Below are positions 43,309 through 51,830 of a stretch of DNA of 64,000 bases, one piece after another. The stretch's first letter is position 1; the number at the start of each line of letters is the position of its first letter. The position numbers and the translations under genes were made by a program. Location: positions 24,278 through 88,277 of the forward strand of contig CAZHEE010000006.1 of NCBI GenBank assembly GCA_964531715.1, in the 5' to 3' direction. The DNA is from UBA1664 sp964531715 (GTDB lineage Bacteria; Pseudomonadota; Alphaproteobacteria; Micavibrionales; UBA1664). A model generated the notes under the pieces. That model was given only the letters and a program-made list of their open reading frames with translations. It had not been told where the DNA came from and did not search any database.

Positions 43309-44991
43309 ATGAGTGAGAGTGAAGCAAATCAGGATTACCGCGTTTTAGCGCGCAAATACCGCCCTTCCAATTTTGAGGAGCTGATCGGGCAGGATGCGCT
43401 TGTCCGTACGCTTAAAAATGCGATTGAGGCCAACCGCGTGGCACATGCTTTTATCTTAACGGGTATTCGCGGAACGGGGAAAACGACAACCGCACGCATT
43501 ATTGCAAAGGCCTTGAATTACACAGGCGCAGATGGGCAGAGCGGTCCGACAGGCGGCGACACGGCGGATTGCGAAGTTTGCCAAGCTATTGCTGAAGATC
43601 GCCATCCTGACGTGATGGAGATGGATGCGGCCTCACGCACGGGGATTGATGATATCCGCGAGATTTTGGATGGTGTCCGCTATGCCCCTATCTCCGCCCG
43701 CTATAAGATTTATATCATTGACGAGATTCATATGCTGTCAAAGCAGGCCTTTAACGCCTTGCTGAAAACCCTTGAGGAGCCGCCATCCCACGTAAAATTT
43801 ATCTTCGCGACAACGGAAATCCGTAAGGTTCCGGTCACAATTTTATCACGGTGCCAGCGTTTTGACCTGAAACGGATTGAAACCGAAACCCTTAAGGCGC
43901 ACTTTGCCACTATCTGCAAAAAAGAAAATGTCGAGGCAGAAGATGAGGCCTTACAACTCATCGCAATGGCGGCGGATGGGTCGGTGCGTGACGGATTGTC
44001 CCTCCTTGACCAAGCAATGGCAATGGGGGAGGCAGGCAAGGTGACGGCGGAAGATACGGCAACGATGCTGGGTGCCAGTGACCGCCTGAAAATTCTTGAT
44101 TTGGTTGAGGCGTCACTCGGCGGACAGGCTGCAAATGCGCTTGGCATTATGCGCGACCTGTATGCCATGGGTGCCGCGCCTGATACGGTTGTGCAGGATG
44201 TGATGGATATGGTTCATGGCTTAAGTGTCCTGACCGTTACGGATAATACAGGGTTGGATACGCTTCCCCATGCAGGTATGGATAAGGCGAAAGCCATGGC
44301 GGCAAAGCTCACAATGATGCAGCTTCAACGCGCATGGCAAATTTTGATGAAAGGCATGGTTGAGCTTCATAATGCGCCGAATGCTCAAAAAACCGCCGAG
44401 ATGATTATCTTAAGGTTGATTTTCGCCGCGGATATGCCCGACCCTGCGGACTTATTAAAGAAAATTAAGGCTGAAAAACAAACGCAAGCCATCGCGTCTG
44501 AACAAAATGCAAATGGGCATGACGGCGGCAATCAACCGCAATTAAGGGCGATTGCAGGCGGCGGGCAGGCCGTGATGCAAACCGCACCGCTTGAGAATCC
44601 CAAGCCGTATAATCAAGAAAGCCCTGAAACTTTAGAAGCAATGATAGATTTGTTTGAGCGAAATCGTGAGATGATGCTGGCTGACCATCTCTATCGCAAT
44701 ATCGCGTGCATAACTCTAAAAAAAGGCGTGTTCGAATTTGTCCCTTACGAGGCTGCGCCGCCAGATTTTGCAGGGCGTGTGCGGTCTTGTTTGCAAGACT
44801 GGACAGGGGAACAGTGGATGGTGAGTGTAACACGGCGGCAGGATGGTGCCCTATCACTTGCCGAGAAAAAACATGCGGCGGAGCAGGAGCAATCAGAAGC
44901 CTTGCTGGAAAATTCGACAGTCAAATCGGTTTTGGATGTTTTTCCCGATGCCGAAATTGTGAAAATTTATAAGTTAAATAAAGAAACTTAA
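43309..44991 (+). CDS. dnaX: DNA polymerase III subunit gamma/tau
   Basis: A 560-residue clamp-loader ATPase. The sequence has YRPSNFEELIGQDAL, Walker A GIRGTGKTTTARI, DEIHMLSKQAFNALLKTLEEPP and FATTEIRKVPVTILSRCQRF. The C-terminal part after about 370 is the tau-like linker and domain V. Of the four zinc-site cysteines normally found after Walker A only DCEVC is left; the first position reads ALNYTGADG. The ATG at 43309 is preferred to an earlier TTG. ybaB normally follows directly, but here an inverted-repeat element with a GIY-YIG gene intervenes. Confidence 0.95.
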   Translation: MSESEANQDYRVLARKYRPSNFEELIGQDALVRTLKNAIEANRVAHAFILTGIRGTGKTTTARIIAKALNYTGADGQSGPTGGDTADCEVCQAIAEDRHPDVMEMDAASRTGIDDIREILDGVRYAPISARYKIYIIDEIHMLSKQAFNALLKTLEEPPSHVKFIFATTEIRKVPVTILSRCQRFDLKRIETETLKAHFATICKKENVEAEDEALQLIAMAADGSVRDGLSLLDQAMAMGEAGKVTAEDTATMLGASDRLKILDLVEASLGGQAANALGIMRDLYAMGAAPDTVVQDVMDMVHGLSVLTVTDNTGLDTLPHAGMDKAKAMAAKLTMMQLQRAWQILMKGMVELHNAPNAQKTAEMIILRLIFAADMPDPADLLKKIKAEKQTQAIASEQNANGHDGGNQPQLRAIAGGGQAVMQTAPLENPKPYNQESPETLEAMIDLFERNREMMLADHLYRNIACITLKKGVFEFVPYEAAPPDFAGRVRSCLQDWTGEQWMVSVTRRQDGALSLAEKKHAAEQEQSEALLENSTVKSVLDVFPDAEIVKIYKLNKET

Positions 44992-44992
44992 A

Positions 44993-45358
44993 TTGTCATT
45001 CTGAGCAAAGCGAAGAATCCCCAAAAATGGTCAAAACACATAATTATTACGTTTACATTATGACGAACAAATCTCATTCTACTGTTTATACAGGTGTCAC
45101 CAATAATTTAGTTCGCCGCGTGTGGGAACATCAAAATAAAACAGCGGACGGATTTACAAAAAAATATAACTGCACAAAATTAGTTTTCTTTGAGCACGGA
45201 AACTGTATAGAAGGTGCCATAAAGCGTGAAAAGGAAATAAAAGGCTGGCTGAGAAAAAAGAAAAATAATCTTATCGAAATGAATAATCCTTTATGGGAAG
45301 ATTTAGGATTAAAGTTAGATATTATAGATTAGATTCTTCGCTTTGCTCAGAATGACAA
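44993..45358. mobile_element. GIY-YIG cassette bounded by a perfect 27-bp inverted repeat
   Basis: The left arm 44993-45019 (TTGTCATTCTGAGCAAAG then CGAAGAATC) and right arm 45332-45358 are exact reverse complements over 27 bases. The arms enclose only the GIY-YIG reading frame. The left arm starts one base after the dnaX stop, and the unit ends 30 bases before ybaB. The arm sequence belongs to the same broad family as the intergenic palindromes in this window. No target duplication is evident. Mobility is inferred. Confidence 0.7.
45027..45332 (+). CDS. small GIY-YIG nuclease-domain protein
   Basis: A 101-residue single-domain protein. The motif is YYVYIMTN then VYTGVTNNLVRRVWEH, giving the GIY and YIG elements as YVY and YTG, with Arg30/Arg31 and Glu34-His35 at the conserved helix. 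KREKEIKGWLRKKKNNLIE matches the later part of this family. Such proteins are annotated as UvrC-like endonucleases, and their role is unknown. The stop codon shares its last base with the right inverted repeat. Its usual companions are dispersed repeats, which suggests a mobile or repeat-linked nuclease. Confidence 0.88.
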   Translation: MVKTHNYYVYIMTNKSHSTVYTGVTNNLVRRVWEHQNKTADGFTKKYNCTKLVFFEHGNCIEGAIKREKEIKGWLRKKKNNLIEMNNPLWEDLGLKLDIID

Positions 45359-45387
45359 AACTAATACATAAAAAGGAGTAAGTCTCA

Positions 45388-45708
45388 ATGGATATGATGA
45401 AAATGATGCAACAGGCCAAGCAAATGCAGGAAAAAATGCAAACAATGACGGCTGAGCTTGACAATGTTGAGGTAACAGGCAGTGCAGGCGGCGGCATGGT
45501 CAAGGCGACCATGACATGTAAAGGGCATATGCGCGGCCTTGAAATTGCCCCTGAAGTCATTGACCCTGCGGAGCCTGAAATCTTGCAAGACCTTATCATT
45601 GCCGCCGTGAATGACGCGCGGGCGAAAGGGGAGCAGACACTCGCCGACCGTACGAAAGACATGATGTCTTCGATGGGGCTCCCTGCGGATATTAAACTCC
45701 CGTTTTAA
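45388..45708 (+). CDS. ybaB: YbaB/EbfC-family nucleoid-associated protein
   Basis: A 106-residue dimeric DNA-binding protein. The N-terminal Met/Gln-rich helix (MMKMMQQAKQMQEKMQTM) and the GSAGGGMVKATMTCKGHM beta part are typical. AAAGGAG precedes the ATG. It is normally co-transcribed with dnaX and recR; recR is not adjacent here and the dnaX link is interrupted. Confidence 0.95.
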   Translation: MDMMKMMQQAKQMQEKMQTMTAELDNVEVTGSAGGGMVKATMTCKGHMRGLEIAPEVIDPAEPEILQDLIIAAVNDARAKGEQTLADRTKDMMSSMGLPADIKLPF

Positions 45709-45719
45709 ATCTTATTATA

Positions 45720-46328
45720 ATGGATGAAATAGACAAGATTTTTACATCGCAATGCGATTTTATAGCGGGCGTGGATACGCTCGACTGGTTACCGCCTGCG
45801 ACTTTGCCAGAGGTTGCATTCGCCGGGCGGTCAAATGTCGGGAAATCAACATTGATAAATGCGCTTACCGCGCGAAAGAAACTGGCGCGGACATCCAACA
45901 CACCCGGGCGAACGCAACAGCTCAATTTCTTTAATATCGGCGAAACATTCCATTTGGTCGATATGCCTGGTTATGGCTATGCAAAGGTTTCAAAATCGAA
46001 AATCAAGAATTGGACGAAGGTTTTAGAAAACTATCTGAAAGGGCGCGTGACCTTACGCCTCGCGCTTGTGCTTGTTGATTCCCGCCATGGGTTGAAAGAC
46101 GGCGACCGCGAGATGATGGACTTACTCAATAAGGCCGCGGTGCCTTACCGCGTGGTTTTGACTAAAACTGATAAAGCCAATCAGGCCGAGCTTACAAAAA
46201 CACTGGAAACTGTTGCAAAAGAGCTTAAGAAAAACCCTGCCGCCCATCCCGAGCCTATATTGACCGCAGCAGAAAAAAAGCATGGTATTCAAGAATTAAG
46301 GCAAATTATCAGCCATTCCGTACTATAA
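45720..46328 (+). CDS. engB: ribosome biogenesis GTPase EngB (YihA/YsxC)
   Basis: A 202-residue GTPase for late 50S assembly. G1 is GRSNVGKSTLINALT, G3 is VDMPGYGYAK, and G4 is LTKTDKAN. The G2 region is TSNTPGRTQQLNFF. The length is typical. The ATG follows ybaB by 11 bases. Confidence 0.95.
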   Translation: MDEIDKIFTSQCDFIAGVDTLDWLPPATLPEVAFAGRSNVGKSTLINALTARKKLARTSNTPGRTQQLNFFNIGETFHLVDMPGYGYAKVSKSKIKNWTKVLENYLKGRVTLRLALVLVDSRHGLKDGDREMMDLLNKAAVPYRVVLTKTDKANQAELTKTLETVAKELKKNPAAHPEPILTAAEKKHGIQELRQIISHSVL

Positions 46329-46365
46329 AATTGAAAAATTATAAAAATAACTTATCTAGAAATAT

Positions 46366-46575
46366 ATGGTTTATTTCATCATTGCATTTGGGCTAGCTGT
46401 TGCCATATTGGCAGCTATTTATAGTCTTGGAGGCGGGGCTACATATCTTGCAGGTTTTAATGCGTTTCTTGGCGCAAATGCCTTACTCTATGTTATTTTT
46501 GCCATTATTCTGATCATATTGATGACTGCCATTTGTGCGATGCTGATTATTCGACGCAGACACGCGCGGCGGTGA
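46366..46575 (+). CDS. small two-helix membrane protein
   Basis: A 69-residue hydrophobic protein with two membrane segments (about 3-20 and 38-61) and a basic end IIRRRHARR, which would lie in the cytoplasm. I do not recognise a family. Its stop overlaps the GTG proposed for the next gene, so the two may be translated together. Confidence 0.55.
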   Translation: MVYFIIAFGLAVAILAAIYSLGGGATYLAGFNAFLGANALLYVIFAIILIILMTAICAMLIIRRRHARR

Positions 46576-47450
46576 GAAATTTTGACAGCTTTATCGGGAT
46601 AGATTGGTCAGGTGCGAAAAGCCCAATCAAAAGCAAAGCAATTGCCGTTGCCACATGCTCTCATGGAAAAGAAGCCCCGACACTCATTAGCCAGAGATGG
46701 TCTCGTGAGGATGTCTCCGACTATATTCAATCACTTTTAGGGCAGGGCAAACGAACATTAATCGGGATAGATTGCAATTTTGGCTATGCCGCACAAACTA
46801 TTGAAAAGCAATTCGGAAAAGATGCCACAGCCGCAAACCTCTGGCAAAAAGTTGAAGAACTCAACACACATCATATGAATTTTTTCGCAGGTGATTTTTT
46901 TTCTCACCCTGACTACGCGCCTTATTTCTGGACAGAAGGCAAAATGCCCGAGAATTTTACTATGCCGCAACGCATGACCGAAACCCAATGTGCAAAAGAT
47001 GGCTTGGGTCGCCCTGAAAGCCCTTTTAAACTTATCGGCGCAAAGCAAGTTGGAAAAGGCGGTTTGGCGGGCATGCGCCTTGCCCATTCTCTTAAGCAGA
47101 ATCAAGGCGATAAAATCGCTATCTGGCCTTTTGATAGCATTGCACTATGCGACAAGGCAGAAATTATTATCACCGAAATCTACCCGCGGCAATTTATCAA
47201 ACGGGCAGGCTTTGGTGATAAGAAAATTAGAGATTGCAATGGCGTGAATATTGCCCTTAAAAATTTAGATAGCTTAAGCATTAAAAACCGTGAAATTTCT
47301 GATCATCAAACGGATGCACTCATCTCCGCGGCGGGCTTAAGGCATTTATGCGGAAACGATGTAGCTATACCCGAAAGCCTAGCCACGCCACCTGCACCTC
47401 ATCCCATTTTGCAAAAAGAAGGTTGGATTTTCGGGGTTGGTCATTTATGA
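46572..47450 (+). CDS. hypothetical RNase H-fold-like protein
   Basis: The 292-residue frame begins with GTG in the overlap GTGA with the small membrane protein. The N-terminus FDSFIGIDWSGAKSP and later TLIGIDCNFGYA have the beta-strand plus Asp pattern of RNase H-like folds, and the end SDHQTDALISAAGLRHL fits the C-terminal Asp helix of DUF429-like proteins. The assignment is based on these motifs only. The function is unknown. Confidence 0.6.
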   Translation: MRNFDSFIGIDWSGAKSPIKSKAIAVATCSHGKEAPTLISQRWSREDVSDYIQSLLGQGKRTLIGIDCNFGYAAQTIEKQFGKDATAANLWQKVEELNTHHMNFFAGDFFSHPDYAPYFWTEGKMPENFTMPQRMTETQCAKDGLGRPESPFKLIGAKQVGKGGLAGMRLAHSLKQNQGDKIAIWPFDSIALCDKAEIIITEIYPRQFIKRAGFGDKKIRDCNGVNIALKNLDSLSIKNREISDHQTDALISAAGLRHLCGNDVAIPESLATPPAPHPILQKEGWIFGVGHL

Positions 47451-47460
47451 ATTGAGAACA

Positions 47461-48396
47461 ATGAAAATAACCCATGACTTTGACGGACAGCGACTTGATC
47501 GTTTTTTAAAGGCTCAGTTTCCGTCTCTTGCTTTCGGGCAGTTACAAAAATTGATCCGCACAGGGCAAATCCGTATCAATGGTAAACGAGTGAAGGCGGA
47601 CAGCCGCATTTCCGCAGATGATGAGCTACGCTTACCCCCTCAAATTTTATCAGGTGATTTTGATAAAAAAGAGCTTACCACCTATTCTCAGACCGATCAT
47701 GATTTTATAGCTTCGCTCATTCTATATGAGGATGATGACATTATCGCGCTTAATAAGCCGGCAGGGTTGGCCGTTCAAGGCGGAAGTAAAATCAAGAAAC
47801 ATATTGACGGTTTGCTTCAATCTTATCAGAAAAAGGGGGTTAAGCCTCGGCTCGTGCATCGGCTGGATAAGGAGACATCAGGCGTGCTTCTGCTTGCCAA
47901 GTCGGCAGAGGCCGCACGCAACCTTACAAAATCTTTCCAAACAAACAGGGTTAAAAAAACCTATCTTGCTGTCACTTGCCCTTCACCAGCACAGCCCAAC
48001 GGAACTATTAATGCGCCGCTATCAAAGGCATCGGCGCGCCGTGACGGGGGTGACATGATGGTGCATGATGAAGCGGATGGGAAGCATGCGGTTACAAATT
48101 TTGAAGTTTTGGATCAGGCAGGTCATCATGCCGCACTTGTCGCCTTTTATCCTGTCACAGGACGAACCCATCAAATACGGGTTCATGCCGCGATTATCGG
48201 TGCGCCGTTACTGGGGGATACGAAATATAATGACAATCCTTACCCTGAAGAGCTGGGCGAGGCTTCAAAAACGCTTCACCTTCATGCGCGACATATCAGT
48301 TTTTCACACCCAATCACGTGGCAGGATATGACCTTAACCGCGCCACTACCGTCTGCCTTTATGACCACGGTAAAGAGTTTAGGGTTTGCGTTTTAA
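47461..48396 (+). CDS. rluC: RluC-type 23S rRNA pseudouridine synthase
   Basis: A 311-residue enzyme. An N-terminal S4 domain (QRLDRFLKAQFPSLAFGQLQ) is followed by the RluA-family catalytic domain with HRLDKETSGVLLLAKS, in which the Asp is the nucleophile, and GRTHQIRVHAA. E. coli RluC modifies U955, U2504 and U2580. The start at 47461 gives the proper N-terminus. The exact target is inferred from the S4-containing architecture. Confidence 0.9.
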   Translation: MKITHDFDGQRLDRFLKAQFPSLAFGQLQKLIRTGQIRINGKRVKADSRISADDELRLPPQILSGDFDKKELTTYSQTDHDFIASLILYEDDDIIALNKPAGLAVQGGSKIKKHIDGLLQSYQKKGVKPRLVHRLDKETSGVLLLAKSAEAARNLTKSFQTNRVKKTYLAVTCPSPAQPNGTINAPLSKASARRDGGDMMVHDEADGKHAVTNFEVLDQAGHHAALVAFYPVTGRTHQIRVHAAIIGAPLLGDTKYNDNPYPEELGEASKTLHLHARHISFSHPITWQDMTLTAPLPSAFMTTVKSLGFAF

Positions 48397-48419
48397 AGCA
48401 AATAAGCTAGCCTGTATCC

Positions 48420-49220
48420 ATGGAAAATCTGTCTGTAAATGACCTTAAGAAATTTATAACGCCTGCTGTTTTAACAGGGCTCGCGGCTATAGTTATCGGT
48501 CTATTATTTTATTTTGCACAATGGCATTATTCCGAAGATGGACATGAAACGCTTTTAGGGTTTTATATTGTTCTATGTATCTTTCTGGCACTCGCATTAC
48601 AGTTCAGAAAAAAATCATTAGTCATTTTTATCGCGGTGTTAATAGTATTGAATTTTACTTACGCCTATTTAAAATTTGATTGGCGGAAAGATTATATTCA
48701 AAACGCGGAAAACGGTCAATTTCCTGCCATTAATCAGTATATCGATGAATTCCCGTCTTTTGAAGAACACTATTTTGCAAGCCTATTTGACACGCCAAGA
48801 TGGGCTGCCTTTTCCAAAGAATGTTTTGAGCCTGCGCTTGATAACATGCCGATGGCGCAGGAATGTATGTCGGCAAATTTGATTGCTGATAATTATGGAA
48901 TTGATATTAGTTCTGTCATAGATAGTCACTACGAAAAAATGAAACGCACCGCTCAAATGGTTCAAAGCGGCAGTATCGTTAATGCAAATTTCTATCGAAA
49001 CTGTCTGAATAGCAGAAATTGCGCTTTTATTCCGCTACTTCCTGCACAAGTCGAAGCAAGCACCCTGAACATGGAGAGTGAGACGTTTGTCACTATTCGA
49101 CGTCAGTTTTGGTCAATTGTTGAGGATGATACAATTCAGCCGATTGTTTGTGATTTTGTTGATTTATGCCGCGTAATGCGTGATGCAAATGTTATTGTCT
49201 TGCCTGAATCCAGTAATTAA
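48420..49220 (+). CDS. hypothetical membrane protein
   Basis: A 266-residue protein with three N-terminal membrane segments (about 18-36, 43-60 and 66-82) and a soluble C-terminal domain of about 180 residues that contains seven cysteines (for example SKECFEPALDN, NCLNSRNCAFI, VCDFVDLCRV). The cysteine-rich soluble part may be periplasmic and disulfide-bonded. I do not recognise a family. Confidence 0.6.
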   Translation: MENLSVNDLKKFITPAVLTGLAAIVIGLLFYFAQWHYSEDGHETLLGFYIVLCIFLALALQFRKKSLVIFIAVLIVLNFTYAYLKFDWRKDYIQNAENGQFPAINQYIDEFPSFEEHYFASLFDTPRWAAFSKECFEPALDNMPMAQECMSANLIADNYGIDISSVIDSHYEKMKRTAQMVQSGSIVNANFYRNCLNSRNCAFIPLLPAQVEASTLNMESETFVTIRRQFWSIVEDDTIQPIVCDFVDLCRVMRDANVIVLPESSN

Positions 49221-49236
49221 AATCTTTATTTTGAAA

Positions 49237-49713
49237 TTATTTAACCTTCTGAAGAATACGTCCGGCAATATAAAGCGGATAGGGCATCAGACAAAAAAAG
49301 GCGGACATTAAAATAAGACCTCGGTTATCCTGCACAAATTGGCCTTGCATCATTTGAATATCTTGTTGTGAGGGTATAATACCTTTATCGGTTTGAATGC
49401 GGAGGTTATTGAGGGCGGATAAATCACCATTCAGAAAAATCAGGCAGCCAAACATAAATATCCCAACCATTAAAATAACGAATGACCACCATAATGTGCG
49501 GATGATATAACGCAAATTCTCGCGCATAAAATCATTCTCGCTATATCGCCATTTGTAAATATAGGCGGCAATATGCCCGACAAGCAGGCACGCCATACCC
49601 GCAAAGGGCAAGAGCGAGACAGGAATCATACATAAAGTTGCTCCTGCCGCTATTAAGGCATAAAGACTTAAAATTGTTTTTTGATCCGATGTGTATTTTG
49701 TTTTTTCAATCAT
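49237..49713 (-). CDS. hypothetical membrane protein downstream of mutL
   Basis: A 158-residue protein with four membrane segments (TILSLYALIAAGATLCMIPV, LPFAGMACLLVGHIAAYIY, LWWSFVILMVGIFMFGCLIF and LILMSAFFCLMPYPLYIAG). The pattern resembles Tic20/DUF4870-type proteins, but weakly. The ATG at 49713 lies one base after the mutL stop, so it is likely co-transcribed. Confidence 0.65.
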   Translation of the reverse strand: MIEKTKYTSDQKTILSLYALIAAGATLCMIPVSLLPFAGMACLLVGHIAAYIYKWRYSENDFMRENLRYIIRTLWWSFVILMVGIFMFGCLIFLNGDLSALNNLRIQTDKGIIPSQQDIQMMQGQFVQDNRGLILMSAFFCLMPYPLYIAGRILQKVK

Positions 49714-49714
49714 T

Positions 49715-51508
49715 TCACTGCCTTTTGAATAAGCGTTCAATATCATCTAAAGATAGTTGAATCATGGTCGGACGACCATGATTGCATTGCCCTGACAGGG
49801 GTGTTTTCTCCATCTGCCTGAGGAGGGCGTTCATCTCCTCCCCGTTTAATCGCCGACCTGAACGCACCGAGCCATAGCACGCCATTGTTGCCAGAATGTG
49901 ATCAATTTTCGCTTCAAGTGCGGTCATGCTGCCCAACTCTTCCGCCTCATCAATCAAAGTGCTAATCATCTCTTTTATATTAAGTTTATCGGATAAAATA
50001 GAGGGCACAGCGCGAACTATAATTGCATCATCACCAAAACTCTCAAGACTTAATCCGGTTTTTTCAAGCAATTCGGCATATTCCATCACACTATCTTTAT
50101 GGTCGGCATGAAGCTGTATCACTTCGGGGATGAGGAGGATTTGTTGCGCCACGGCTTTTGATTGCCACTGCGTTTTCATCTCCTCATAAACCAGCCGCTC
50201 ATGCGCCGCATGCTGATCGACCAGCACGATGCCGTCATCTGTCTGCGCCAAAATATAGTTTTTATGAAATTGCGCCAATGCCGCACCGAGCGGATAGGAT
50301 TGTGCCTGAGGCGGCTCAGTGTGAACTTCCTCAGCATGATGATAAGTCGGCGTTGCGTTATAGGCAATTGTGGTCTCATTCACTTGCCCAGATGGTGCAA
50401 ATTCCGCCAAAGGAAGCGCATAATCCGGTTGCATCGGCATTGGTGTTTGCCGTCCAAAAGCTTTGCCACTTCCCGCACTTCTGAAACGCTGTGTTTGATT
50501 GGGCGTCAGGCTTGCCGATTGATGGGCGTGCTCTCGCAAGGCTGTTTGAAGCCCATGAAAAATCAGCGTTCTGATATCCTGAGGCTTACGAAAGCGTACC
50601 TCGGTTTTTGAGGGATGAACATTCACATCAACCTGATCATTCGGCAATTCCAAAAACAGGGCGACAAGCGGATATTTTCCTGAAGCCAATACATCACGAT
50701 AGGCCCCGCGTAACACGCCCATCAGTAATTTATCACGAACGGGACGTTTATTGACAAACAGATATTGTGACAGGCTGTTCCCCTTATGAAAGGTTGGCAG
50801 ACTGGCAAATCCTGTTAATTTAACCCCGTCATTTTCTGCCATGACAGGCATGGATGATGATTGAAATTGCCGCCCCATGATCGCCTGTATTCTGTCAAGC
50901 AAAGGCACGGCGCGGTAATGAAAAATTTTCTTATCATCATGGGTCAGTGAAAATTCAATTTCAGGACAAGCAAGGGCAAGCCTGTTGAGAACATCTTTCA
51001 CCGTCATCAATTCGGCGCGGTCTGTCTTCATAAATTTTAACCGTGCAGGGGTTGTGTAAAACAAGTCGCTGACTTCAATGCGCGTACCGTGCGCATGAGC
51101 GCAAGGCTCAACTTCTCCTGAAGCACCGCCTTCGGCTTTGATACGCCAGGCCTCTGCTGCCTTTTTCATCCGTGATTGAATGGTTATGCGGCTGACCGAT
51201 GCAATCGAGGGCAAGGCCTCACCGCGAAAACCAAGTGCCTGAATATTCAGCAAATCATCACTTGGCAATTTGGAGGTTGCATGACGTTGCAGGCATAATT
51301 TTAAGCCTTCCGCGTCCATACCTATCCCGTTATCTTCGACAATAATACAGCTTTTCCCGGCCTGGGTTAGGTGAATGGCAATACGCGTTGCACCCGCATC
51401 AATCGCATTTTCGGTTAACTCTTTTACGGCGGCGGCCGGGTTTTCGACCACCTCACCCGCGGCGATTTGATTGACCAGATTATCGGGAAGTTGCCTGATA
51501 ATTGTCAT
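49715..51508 (-). CDS. mutL: DNA mismatch repair protein MutL
   Basis: A 597-residue GHKL ATPase. Motifs are ELTENAIDAGATRI, EDNGIGMD, GFRGEALPSIAS and the NKRPVRD and VDVNVHPSKTEVRF segments. A Gln-rich linker (about 330-400) leads to the C-terminal dimerisation domain LVDQHAAHERLVYEE. The endonuclease motif DQHAAHERxxYE is present, so this MutL may nick DNA itself, as expected for species without MutH. The end NHGRPTMIQLS is typical. Confidence 0.96.
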   Translation of the reverse strand: MTIIRQLPDNLVNQIAAGEVVENPAAAVKELTENAIDAGATRIAIHLTQAGKSCIIVEDNGIGMDAEGLKLCLQRHATSKLPSDDLLNIQALGFRGEALPSIASVSRITIQSRMKKAAEAWRIKAEGGASGEVEPCAHAHGTRIEVSDLFYTTPARLKFMKTDRAELMTVKDVLNRLALACPEIEFSLTHDDKKIFHYRAVPLLDRIQAIMGRQFQSSSMPVMAENDGVKLTGFASLPTFHKGNSLSQYLFVNKRPVRDKLLMGVLRGAYRDVLASGKYPLVALFLELPNDQVDVNVHPSKTEVRFRKPQDIRTLIFHGLQTALREHAHQSASLTPNQTQRFRSAGSGKAFGRQTPMPMQPDYALPLAEFAPSGQVNETTIAYNATPTYHHAEEVHTEPPQAQSYPLGAALAQFHKNYILAQTDDGIVLVDQHAAHERLVYEEMKTQWQSKAVAQQILLIPEVIQLHADHKDSVMEYAELLEKTGLSLESFGDDAIIVRAVPSILSDKLNIKEMISTLIDEAEELGSMTALEAKIDHILATMACYGSVRSGRRLNGEEMNALLRQMEKTPLSGQCNHGRPTMIQLSLDDIERLFKRQ

Positions 51509-51672
51509 CTATATTGGCTCATGAGGGTTTGTATCATCATAAGAAAACTATAGTTATTTTTAAGCAGAATAATAGCCGTGAATATTTTGTTTAATCGACT
51601 TTTGCGTATACACATTTTTGCTATTTATACAACCTTTCTCAGGTCTTAGCTACTTCAGCCTCTAAATTTCTT

Positions 51673-51790
51673 TGTCATTGTGAGGAGGCTTATAAAGCCA
51701 ACGCGGCAATCCATAGGATATCCAGTAAGCACAGATTGCTTTACTGACCTTCACCAGCACAGGCTTGCTACGCTTCTCACGAAGGAAAAG
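51673..51790. repeat. degenerate GTCATTGTGAGGAGG-type repeat
   Basis: GTCATTGTGAGGAGGC starts the element, CGGCAATCCA and GATTGCTTTAC follow, and CTTCTCACGAAGG ends it. This is the pattern of a decayed dispersed palindrome of the GTCATTGCGAGG family. It fills most of the 322-base gap 51509-51830, in which I see nothing else. Confidence 0.5.
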
Positions 51791-51830
51791 GATATAGAAA
51801 TCTTTGTAGCCATGCGCATACGAAAAAGGC

